This document shows, piece by piece, positions 9,120-15,529 of a stretch of DNA of 46,613 bases. The DNA is from Streptomyces sioyaensis. Lineage in GTDB: Bacteria > Actinomycetota > Actinomycetes > Streptomycetales > Streptomycetaceae. The notes under the pieces were generated by a model. The model ran no database searches, had not been told where the DNA came from, and saw nothing but the letters and a program-made list of their open reading frames with translations. The first letter of the stretch is position 1, and each line of letters opens with the position of its first letter. A program made the translations under genes and the position numbers. The stretch covers positions 1 through 46,613 of the forward strand of contig NZ_SDIF01000050.1 of assembly GCF_004122735.1 (NCBI RefSeq), given 5' to 3'.

Positions 9120-9141
9120 CGCCCGGAGCCGGCTCCGGGCG
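9120..9141. terminator. Palindromic terminator hairpin
   Basis: A 22-base perfect palindrome (CGCCCGGAG-CCGG-CTCCGGGCG) begins 11 bases after the aldo-keto reductase stop and lies just beyond the stop of the convergent small ORF, so it can act in both directions. Confidence 0.7.
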
Positions 9142-9175
9142 GACGCCGGGCGCCCGTCGGCGGCCGCGGCGGTGC

Positions 9176-9262
9176 TCAGCGCAGCGCCGCCGCCACGATC
9201 ACGACGACGAGCAGCACGGCGAGAAGTCCGGACATGATCCGGTTACGGGTCTTGGGATCCAC
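9176..9262 (-). CDS. 28-residue single-pass membrane peptide
   Basis: A short minus-strand frame from GTG 9262 to TGA 9176-9178 encodes a basic amphipathic head (DPKTRNRIM) followed by one hydrophobic segment (SGLLAVLLVVVIVAAALR). An AGGGGG stretch abuts the start. The same head-plus-helix pattern occurs in small membrane proteins of other streptomycetes as I remember them, which is why I call it a gene despite its size. Expected in the cytoplasmic membrane with the basic end inside. Function unknown. Confidence 0.55.
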   Translation of the reverse strand: MDPKTRNRIMSGLLAVLLVVVIVAAALR

Positions 9263-9410
9263 CCCCTGAGCGTAACCGGGGCAGTTCCGGGCGATTCAGC
9301 GGCCCGGGCCGATCGCGGCCGGGACGAGCAACCGGACGGGTCCCGGCCGCGGACGAGCACTGCTGTGGGCGGGCACCGCCGTGGACGAGCGGCCGGCCGG
9401 GCCCGGCGGC

Positions 9411-9980
9411 TCAGTGGCCGAGCGGCCAGGACCCCACCTCCTCGTAGTGGGGCTGGCGGCCCGCCTCGCCGGGCGCGGGCAGACGGCTGTGCATCAGCGA
9501 GAGGGTGTCGACGGTCCAGGAGGTGCCGGCGAACTCCTTGAGCGCGTGCGCGTACGGACGCAGGTCCAGGTGGGGGACCCGGTTCCGGGCCAGCGTGAGG
9601 TGGGGCGTGTACGGGCGGTGCTCGTCGTCCATGGGGAGGCCGGCCCGGCGGCCCGCCGCCGACGCCGAGTCGGCGAGCCGGCGCATGGCGGGGCGGTCGC
9701 CGTCGGCCCCGGCCCACACCACCCGGTCCGAGAAGCGGCCCCCGCCGGCGATGCGCAGCTCGTAGGGGTCACGACGATGCGCGGCGCGGGCCAGGCGCTC
9801 CCGGAGCCCGGGGACCAGGTCCTCGGGCACCTCGCCGTAGAAGGCCAGGGTGAAGTGCCAGCCGTCGCGGCCGGTCCACCGCAGCCGGTCGGCGGCCGGG
9901 AGCGCCTTCAACTGCGCGACCTCGGCGGCCAGTTCTTCCAGCGCGCGAGCGGAGGGCAGGACGGCGGCGAAGAGTCTCAT
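9411..9980 (-). CDS. thpR: RNA 2',3'-cyclic phosphodiesterase (2'-5' RNA ligase family)
   Basis: 189 residues from ATG 9980 (MRLFAAVLPS). The two hallmark H-x-T-x motifs of the 2H phosphoesterase fold are present: HFTL at residues 42-45 and HLTL at 127-130, separated by the usual distance. By family it opens 2',3'-cyclic phosphates on RNA ends. Cytosolic. A possible CACACT -10 lies six bases before the start, and no Shine-Dalgarno is visible. It follows the NTF2-like gene on the same strand but is separated from it by 126 bases with a hairpin. Confidence 0.92.
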   Translation of the reverse strand: MRLFAAVLPSARALEELAAEVAQLKALPAADRLRWTGRDGWHFTLAFYGEVPEDLVPGLRERLARAAHRRDPYELRIAGGGRFSDRVVWAGADGDRPAMRRLADSASAAGRRAGLPMDDEHRPYTPHLTLARNRVPHLDLRPYAHALKEFAGTSWTVDTLSLMHSRLPAPGEAGRQPHYEEVGSWPLGH

Positions 9981-10057
9981 GCGGCCAGTGTGGCGCAGCA
10001 CACCTGCCGTCCGGCGGAGGCCGGAGCGGCCGCGGACGCCGGCCCGGCCCGGCGCCA

Positions 10058-10089
10058 CGGACGGCCGTGGTGGGCAGCACGGCCGTCCG
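10058..10089 (-). terminator. Hairpin terminator after the NTF2-like gene
   Basis: A perfect 12-bp stem (10058-10069 with 10078-10089) with an 8-base loop lies 18 bases downstream of the NTF2-like stop on the minus strand. Confidence 0.65.
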
Positions 10090-10106
10090 CGCCCTCCTGC
10101 GGCTCG

Positions 10107-10502
10107 TCATCCCCGGGCGCTGCCCAGGTTCCGGTCCGCGTCGGCCCCTTCGAGCATGAGGGTGACCTCCTCGATACGGCGGAAGCGGCCGTCGGCGGCG
10201 AATTCGGCGAACACGTAGACCTCCGTGCGCACGGCGGAGCCGTCCTTCTTCGTGACGTGGACCGTGTGCCGGTCGGCGTAGCGGAGGCCGTCGGACAGCT
10301 CGTCGTGGACCTCGATGGAGCCGTCGGCCACGACCGTGCGGAGGTGGGCGATGTGCTGGAGGAACTCGTTGCGGTCGGCCCACTGACCGTCCGTGCGCTG
10401 GCGGTAGTCGGGGGCGAAGTGCCGGTCGGCGGCTTCGTCGAGGTCGAGTGCGGGAGTGAAGAGCAGGTCGGTGAGTGCGGCGGCGATACCGGTGCGGTTC
10501 AT
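10107..10502 (-). CDS. SnoaL/NTF2-like domain protein
   Basis: 131 residues from ATG 10502, with AAAGGA eight bases upstream. The sequence has the alpha-helix plus curved-sheet pattern of the NTF2-like superfamily (HFAPDYRQRTDGQWADRNEF, then IEVHDELSDGLRYADRHTVHV and a final VYVFAEFAADGRFRRIEEV strand pair). Members are polyketide cyclases, isomerases or ligand-binding proteins; no catalytic set can be assigned here. It is divergent from a MarR gene, and the shared promoter region carries the regulator's apparent sites, so it is the likely MarR target. Confidence 0.85.
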   Translation of the reverse strand: MNRTGIAAALTDLLFTPALDLDEAADRHFAPDYRQRTDGQWADRNEFLQHIAHLRTVVADGSIEVHDELSDGLRYADRHTVHVTKKDGSAVRTEVYVFAEFAADGRFRRIEEVTLMLEGADADRNLGSARG

Positions 10503-10529
10503 GGCGCGATCCTTTCGAGACCCCGGGAC

Positions 10530-10628
10530 TGCGTGTCGAGCCCCTGGGAATGCGTGGCGAGACCTGAGAATGCGTGCGCTGCGCACGCTTCGCCTTCACT
10601 GTAACGCACATGCGTGCGTCGCGCACGC
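10530..10628. promoter_or_regulatory. Phased operator array between NTF2-like gene and marR
   Basis: TGCGTG occurs at 10530, 10551, 10571 and 10611, spacings of 21, 20 and 40 bases, all on one face of the helix. The last two are half of full dyads: GCGTGCGC-T-GCGCACGC at 10572-10588 and GCGTGCG-TCG-CGCACGC at 10612-10628. The second dyad abuts a TATTCT -10 (10629-10634) six bases before the marR ATG, so binding there should repress marR, while the upstream sites lie over the NTF2-like promoter. Confidence 0.7.
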
Positions 10629-10640
10629 TATTCTGGGGTG

Positions 10641-11087
10641 ATGAAGAAGACCGAGGTAGGAGACGAGATCGCCGCTGCCCTGGGCGTGCTGCTCAGGCGC
10701 AGCACCCGCACGGAGCTGTACCGAACGCTGACCGACGGCATGGGGGAAGCCCTGGACGAGCTGACCTACCCGGTCCTGAGCGGGCTGGCCAGGACCGGGC
10801 CGCGCAGCGCCGCCCACCTGGCCCCCGACGTGGGACTCGACCGCTCCGGCGTCACCCGCCGCGCCTCCAGGCTGGAGGAGGCCGGGCTCGTACGCCGCGA
10901 ACCGGACCCCGCGGACCGGCGCGCGACGCTGCTCGCCCTCACGAGCGAGGGCGAGCGCACGGTGGACATCCTGCGCCAACGCCTGTCCGCCCACATCGAG
11001 GCCAGCCTCGCCTCCTGGCCCGCCGACGAGGCCAAAACCTTCGCGCGCCACCTCCAGCGCTTCGTCACCGAGGGGCCGTTCGCCTAG
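10641..11087 (+). CDS. MarR-family transcriptional regulator
   Basis: 148 residues from ATG 10641 (MKKTEVGDE); an in-frame ATG at 10614 would lie inside the operator and is rejected. The winged helix-turn-helix is at about 45-115: TYPVLSGLARTGPRSAAHLAPDVG, the recognition helix LDRSGVTRRASRLEEAG and the wing VRREPDPADRRATLLALT with the typical DxRR. It is divergent from an NTF2-like gene and probably autoregulated through the dyad overlapping its promoter. Ligand unknown. Confidence 0.93.
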   Translation: MKKTEVGDEIAAALGVLLRRSTRTELYRTLTDGMGEALDELTYPVLSGLARTGPRSAAHLAPDVGLDRSGVTRRASRLEEAGLVRREPDPADRRATLLALTSEGERTVDILRQRLSAHIEASLASWPADEAKTFARHLQRFVTEGPFA

Positions 11088-11142
11088 GGGGTGTCTCTCC
11101 GATCTCCGTGGGCCTGCGAGGGCCTGTCCGATGCGTCAGGCC

Positions 11143-12639
11143 CTAGGCAGCCGGTGCCAATTCCTTTTCCTTCTCCGCGGACGAGGTGCTCTTGCAGCTC
11201 CGGGGGACGACGGCGACGTGCTGTCGGCCCCTGCGCAGGTCGATCTTGAGGCGCAGGCCGCCCACCCGCGCGAGGATCAGACCGATGACGACCGCGGCGC
11301 CCATGGAGATCGCACCGCCCGCCACGAAGCCGGTCCGGGGGCCGAAGGTGTCGGTGACCCAGCCGACGATCGGGGCGCCGAGCGGGGTGCCGCCGACGAA
11401 GACCATCATGAACAGGCTCATCACCCGGCCCCGCATCAGCGGATCGGTGGCCATCTGGATGCTCGAATTGGCGGTGACATTGATCGTCAGGCCGACCATG
11501 CCGATCGGGGCGAGGAGCGCCGCGAAGACCCAGAACGACGGGGCGAGCGCGGCGGCGATCTCCAGGGCGCCGAAGAGCAGCGCGGCACCGACCAACAGCC
11601 GCAGCCGGGAGCCGGCCCGGCGGGCGGCGAGCAGCGCGCCGATCAGCGAACCGGCCGCCATCAGGCCGTTGAACAGGGAGTACGTGCCGGCGCCCTGGTG
11701 GTAGACGTGGTGGGCGAACGCGGTCAGCCAGATCGGGAAGTTGAAGCCGAAGGTCCCGATGAAGCCGACCAGCACGATGGGCCAGATCAGGTCGGGGCGC
11801 CCGGAGACATACCGCAGGCCCTCCCGCAGCTGCCCCTTGCCGCGCGGGGCCCGCTCGACCTCGTGGAGCTCGGACGTCCGCATCATCAGCAGTCCGGCGA
11901 TCGGGGCGAGGAACGACAGGCCGTTGAACAGGAAGGCCCAGCCGCTGCCGAACGCGGTGATCAGCACACCGGCGACGGCGGGCCCGATCAGCCGCGCGGA
12001 CTGGAAGTTGGCGGAGTTGAGGCTGACGGCGTTGCTCAGCTCGTCCCGGCCGACCATCTCGGAGACGAACGCCTGCCGGCAGGGATTGTCGACGACGGTG
12101 ACCAGACCAAGAGCGAAGGCGACCAGGTAGACGTGCCAGACCTGCACCTCTCCGCTGAGCGTGAGCACGGCGAGGACCAGGCCGGTCAGGCCCATGGCGG
12201 ACTGGGTCAGGAACAGCAGCGTGCGCTTGGCGAAGCGGTCGGCGATGACGCCGCCGTAGAGGCCGAAGAGCAGCATCGGCAGGAACTGCAGCGCGGTGGT
12301 GATACCGACCGCGGCGGAGGAGCCGGTGAGGCTGAGCACCAGCCAGTCCTGGGCGATGCGCTGCATCCAGGTGCCCGTGTTGGACACCATCTGGCCGGTG
12401 GCGAAAAGGCGGTAATTGCGTATGCGGAGCGAGCTGAACGTGCCCTTGCGCGGCGTGGCGGCGGGGCCTGCGGTGAGCGCCGGGGCTGTGCCCGGGGCGG
12501 TCGCGGTCGCGTCGTCGGAATCCGCGTCGTCGGAATCCGTGTCGTCGGAAACCGTGTCGTCGGGGACTATGTCGCCGGAATCCGTGTCGTCGTGGGAGTG
12601 CGGTGCGGGGGCGGAGTGTGCTCCGGATCCCGTACTCAA
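11143..12639 (-). CDS. MFS transporter (EntS/MFS_3-type exporter) with acidic repeat N-terminus
   Basis: The best start is TTG 12639 (LSTGSGAHS) with AGGAGG at 12650-12655, ten bases upstream, giving 498 residues. The first ~70 residues are a hydrophilic tail rich in Asp and Ser, encoded by a 15-base tandem repeat at about 12510-12590. Twelve predicted membrane segments follow, with the N-terminal signature NTGTWMQRIAQDWLVL and the loop GGVIADRFAKRTLL between segments 2 and 3. This subfamily exports siderophores, drugs and lipophilic compounds by proton antiport. It lies 29 bases downstream of a marR gene on the same strand, forming a typical MarR-controlled efflux operon. Confidence 0.92.
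   Translation of the reverse strand: MSTGSGAHSAPAPHSHDDTDSGDIVPDDTVSDDTDSDDADSDDATATAPGTAPALTAGPAATPRKGTFSSLRIRNYRLFATGQMVSNTGTWMQRIAQDWLVLSLTGSSAAVGITTALQFLPMLLFGLYGGVIADRFAKRTLLFLTQSAMGLTGLVLAVLTLSGEVQVWHVYLVAFALGLVTVVDNPCRQAFVSEMVGRDELSNAVSLNSANFQSARLIGPAVAGVLITAFGSGWAFLFNGLSFLAPIAGLLMMRTSELHEVERAPRGKGQLREGLRYVSGRPDLIWPIVLVGFIGTFGFNFPIWLTAFAHHVYHQGAGTYSLFNGLMAAGSLIGALLAARRAGSRLRLLVGAALLFGALEIAAALAPSFWVFAALLAPIGMVGLTINVTANSSIQMATDPLMRGRVMSLFMMVFVGGTPLGAPIVGWVTDTFGPRTGFVAGGAISMGAAVVIGLILARVGGLRLKIDLRRGRQHVAVVPRSCKSTSSAEKEKELAPAA
12510..12590 (-). repeat. 15-base tandem repeat inside the MFS gene
   Basis: About five imperfect copies of a unit like GTCGTCGGAATCCGT encode the acidic Asp/Ser tail of the transporter. 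The unit is a multiple of three, so copy-number change would keep the frame. Confidence 0.7.
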
Positions 12640-12668
12640 AGTGGGTTCGCCTCCTCGGGCTTGGTGTT

Positions 12669-13133
12669 CTACAACTGGGCGAGCTTCTCCAGTACCGGCG
12701 CGGCGGCGCGCACCTTCGCCCACTCGTCCTCGTCCAGCCCGGAGGCCAGCTCGGCGAGCCAGGCATTGCGCTTGCGGCGGCTCTCTTCGAGCATCGCCTC
12801 GGCCTGTTCGGTCTGGGTGACGACCTTCTGACGGCGGTCGTCGGGGTGCGGTTCGAGCCGGACCAGCCCCTTGGCCTCCAACATGGCCACGATGCGGGTC
12901 ATCGACGGGGGCTGCACATGCTCCTTGCGGGCCAGCTCCCCGGGGGTGGCGTGGCCGCAGCGGAACAGGGTGCCGAGCACCGACATCTCGGTGGGGCTCA
13001 GCGATTCATCGACCCGCTGATGCTTGAGCCGGCGCGACAGGCGCATCACGGCGGACCGCAGCGCGTTCACCGCGGCTGCGTCGTCTGGGGGCACCTCGCG
13101 GCCGTCAGGCTCGGGGCGGGACAGTTCCGGCAT
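12669..13133 (-). CDS. MarR-family regulator of the MFS exporter
   Basis: 154 residues from ATG 13133, preceded by AAGGA. The winged helix region is at about 45-115: LSPTEMSVLGTLFRCGHATPGELARKE, recognition helix VQPPSMTRIVAMLEAKG, and wing VRLEPHPDDRRQKVVTQT. It is the first gene of a two-gene operon with the MFS transporter. A long inverted repeat overlaps its ribosome-binding site and promoter, so it most likely represses the operon and is released by a transported compound. Confidence 0.93.
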   Translation of the reverse strand: MPELSRPEPDGREVPPDDAAAVNALRSAVMRLSRRLKHQRVDESLSPTEMSVLGTLFRCGHATPGELARKEHVQPPSMTRIVAMLEAKGLVRLEPHPDDRRQKVVTQTEQAEAMLEESRRKRNAWLAELASGLDEDEWAKVRAAAPVLEKLAQL

Positions 13134-13134
13134 G

Positions 13135-13168
13135 TTCCTTAGCGTAACTTATTACCTTCGCTAAGGAA
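13135..13168. promoter_or_regulatory. Operator upstream of the marR-MFS operon
   Basis: Perfect 10-bp arms TTCCTTAGCG (13135-13144) and CGCTAAGGAA (13159-13168) flank a 14-base AT-rich centre that contains a second small dyad (GTAA/TTAC) and a TAAGTT -10 for the minus strand. It starts two bases upstream of the marR ATG and includes its Shine-Dalgarno, so occupancy would block transcription. Confidence 0.7.
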
Positions 13169-13256
13169 ACCCGGAGTCCCCGTGCAATCACCCGAACGAG
13201 TGAGGGCGCGGGGGAAAGTGACGCGCCTGACGGCAGGAGGACGGGACCGTGTCCGC

Positions 13257-13436
13257 ATGGGATCGCAAGTGCTCAGCGTGCGGGTGGACGGGGAACTGCT
13301 GGAGCGCATACGGCAGCACGCCGCAAAACGCGGAATGAGCGTCCAGGACTATGTCGTCCGGACGCTCATCCGCGAGGACTTCGACGAGCGGTTCCACTCT
13401 TCGCTCGACAAGTCGGAGAAGCTGGGGTTCCAGTAG
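13257..13436 (+). CDS. Ribbon-helix-helix (CopG/Arc-like) small protein
   Basis: 59 residues from ATG 13257 (MGSQVLSVRVDGELL). The beta strand VLSVRVD followed by ELLERIRQHAAKRGMSVQDYVVRTLIRED matches the ribbon-helix-helix fold, which dimerises to put the strand in the DNA major groove. AGGAGG lies at 13235-13240, rather far from this ATG; GTG 13182 is an alternative start but gives a poor N-terminus. No toxin gene is adjacent, so it is not obviously an antitoxin. Its stop lies four bases before the stop of the convergent purine permease. Confidence 0.75.
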   Translation: MGSQVLSVRVDGELLERIRQHAAKRGMSVQDYVVRTLIREDFDERFHSSLDKSEKLGFQ

Positions 13437-13440
13437 CCGG

Positions 13441-14913
13441 CTACTTGACCCCGAGGGCCTGCTCGATCGGGTGGAGCAGGAAGTAGACCAGGAAGAAGAA
13501 CCCGACGACGTTCAGCAGCCAGGGGATCTCCTTGACTCGCCCGGTCGCCGCGCGCAGCAGGATGAAGGCCAGGACGCCCATGCCGATGCCGTTGGTGATG
13601 CTGTACGAGAACGGCATCGAGATCATCGTCAGGAACGCCGGGATGCCGATGGTGAAGTCGCCCCAGTCGATGGCTTTTACATTCGAGGCCATGATGAGGA
13701 AGCCGACGACCACCAGGGCGGGCGTCGCGGCCTGCGAGGGGACGACGGTCGCCAGCGGCGTGAAGATCAGCGCGAGCAGGAAGAGGCCGCCGGTCATCAG
13801 GTTCGCCAGACCCGTGCGGGCGCCCTCGCCGACACCGGCGGTGGACTCCACGAAGCAGGTGTTGGCGGAGGCGGAGCCGAAGCCGCCGCCGGCGACCGCG
13901 AGGCCGTCGACCATGAGAATCCGGCCCATGTTCGGCAGCTGACCGGTCTCGTTGTCCAGCAGCTCGGCCTCCTCGCCGACGCCGATGATGGTGCCCATCG
14001 CGTCGAAGAAGCCGGACAGCAGCACGGTGAAGACGAACAGGCAGCCGGTCAGCACACCGACTTCCTTGAAGCCGCCGAACAGGCTGATCTGCCCGATCAG
14101 CCCGAAGTCCGGGGTGTCGATGATCTTGCTCGGGACGTTCGGGACCGCCAGGCCCCAGGCCGCGTCCGGGATCGTCGCGACGGCGTTGATGACGATCGCG
14201 AGGACGGCCATGCTGACCATGCCGATCAGGATCGCGCCCCTGGTCTTGCGGACGACCAGCACGAACATCAGCACCAGACCGATCACGAAGACCAGCACCG
14301 GCCAGCCCTGGAGCTGTCCGCCCTGACCGAGACCCATCGGGACGGTGGTGTGCGCGGCGTCCGGGTTACGGGTCACGAAGCCCGCGTCGACCAGGCCGAT
14401 CAGCGAGATGAACAGGCCGATACCGATGGCGATGGCGCGCCGCAGGCCGTTGGGGATCGCATCCATCACCCGCTGCCGCAGACCCGAGGCGACCAGGATC
14501 ATCAGCACCAGACCGGCGAGCACGACCATGCCCATCGCGTCCGGCCAGCTCATCTTGGGCGCGAGCTGCAGCGCGACCACGGCGTTGATGCCCAGGCCCG
14601 CCGCGATGGCGATCGGGACATTGCCGATGACGCCCATCAGGACCGTGCTCAGACCGGCCATCAGCGCGGTGGCGGTGACCAGCTGGGCGTTGTCGAGGTG
14701 ATGGCCGAACTTGTCGACACCGGAGCCGAGAATGATCGGGTTCAGCACGATGATGTAGGCCATCGCGAAGAACGTCGCCAGCCCGCCGCGCAGTTCGCGG
14801 CCGACCGTCGACCCCCGCTCGGAGATCTTGAAGAAGCGGTCGAGGGCGCTCTTGGGCGGCTTCGGACCAGGGCTCTCGGGGGTGTCGACCGGCGTGGTGG
14901 CCGAGGAGGGCAT
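13441..14913 (-). CDS. NCS2-family purine permease (AzgA/PbuG-like guanine/hypoxanthine uptake)
   Basis: 490 residues from ATG 14913, with about twelve membrane segments. Diagnostic stretches are RGGLATFFAMAYIIVLNP near the start, AAGLGINAVVALQLA, LSGFFDAMGTIIGVGEEA and GFGSASANTCFVESTAGVGEGARTG, all typical of the AzgA branch of nucleobase:cation symporters. By family it imports hypoxanthine, guanine or adenine with protons. A GAGG stretch precedes the start. It is divergent from a DUF2530 gene across a 270-base region with an unusually AT-rich core (about 15000-15075) that probably contains its promoter; I see no purine riboswitch fold there. Confidence 0.94.
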   Translation of the reverse strand: MPSSATTPVDTPESPGPKPPKSALDRFFKISERGSTVGRELRGGLATFFAMAYIIVLNPIILGSGVDKFGHHLDNAQLVTATALMAGLSTVLMGVIGNVPIAIAAGLGINAVVALQLAPKMSWPDAMGMVVLAGLVLMILVASGLRQRVMDAIPNGLRRAIAIGIGLFISLIGLVDAGFVTRNPDAAHTTVPMGLGQGGQLQGWPVLVFVIGLVLMFVLVVRKTRGAILIGMVSMAVLAIVINAVATIPDAAWGLAVPNVPSKIIDTPDFGLIGQISLFGGFKEVGVLTGCLFVFTVLLSGFFDAMGTIIGVGEEAELLDNETGQLPNMGRILMVDGLAVAGGGFGSASANTCFVESTAGVGEGARTGLANLMTGGLFLLALIFTPLATVVPSQAATPALVVVGFLIMASNVKAIDWGDFTIGIPAFLTMISMPFSYSITNGIGMGVLAFILLRAATGRVKEIPWLLNVVGFFFLVYFLLHPIEQALGVK

Positions 14914-15172
14914 GCGGGGACCTCAGTAGGACGGGCCTGGGCAGGCGCGGGGGCCCGAGGGCCCGGAACACGTACGGATGCAGAAGCTGACGGATCAGCT
15001 TGGATGAATCGACGATCCATTCCAGTCAGATCCAGAAAGGTTCAGTATGAATAAACAATTCGTTGATCGCTATCTCCGCGCGTAGACCCTTGGGGGGCAA
15101 GCCTTCGCGCCCGCTCTCGTACGCCCCGCACCCTCCCCTTACTCCGCCCGCGGCCGCCGCGTCCCCTCCCCG

Positions 15173-15178
15173 TAAGCT
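15173..15178 (+). promoter_or_regulatory. Putative -10 of the DUF2530 gene (leaderless)
   Basis: TAAGCT matches TANNNT and lies seven bases before ATG 15186, with no ribosome-binding site in between. Confidence 0.5.
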
Positions 15179-15185
15179 GAGCACC

Positions 15186-15452
15186 ATGTGGAAGAAGTCC
15201 GAACTGCGCGAGGCCCCGGCGCCTCTGGAGGGCCCCGTCGTCGGCACGGTCATCGGCGGCACCATCATCTGGTTCGTGCTCTTCCTCGGCCAGCTCCCCT
15301 TCTACGGCTGGTACGCCGACCATGGCCACGCCTGGTGGGTGTGGAGCTGTCTGGCCGGCGGCGGCCTGGGACTGGTCGGCATCTGGTACGTCCGCAAGCG
15401 CGACGCCGCGATCAAGCGGGCCGCCGCGGCGGCGGCCGACGCCGAATCCTGA
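15186..15452 (+). CDS. DUF2530-family small membrane protein
   Basis: 88 residues from ATG 15186 (MWKKSELREAPAPLEGP). Two membrane segments are visible (VVGTVIGGTIIWFVLFLGQ and WWVWSCLAGGGLGLVGIWYV) followed by a basic KRDAAIKRA tail. The layout fits the actinobacterial DUF2530 family, which as I recall often sits beside NCS2 permeases, as here. Function unknown; no catalytic residues are evident. Confidence 0.85.
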   Translation: MWKKSELREAPAPLEGPVVGTVIGGTIIWFVLFLGQLPFYGWYADHGHAWWVWSCLAGGGLGLVGIWYVRKRDAAIKRAAAAAADAES

Positions 15453-15529
15453 GCGCAGCGCCTCCTCGCCGCTCGGGCCTCCACCCATCCAGCGGGTGAA
15501 GTGCACCTTCCGCCCGTAACGTCGAGGGC

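Noticed and set aside
13351..15054. 567-codon plus-strand frame rich in Asp, Gln and His
   Set aside because: It is the antisense shadow of the NCS2 permease, whose membrane segments and motifs are unmistakable.
15000..15075. Possible purine riboswitch before the NCS2 permease
   Set aside because: The stretch is AT-rich, but I could not draw the three-way junction or conserved loop bases of a purine aptamer in either orientation.
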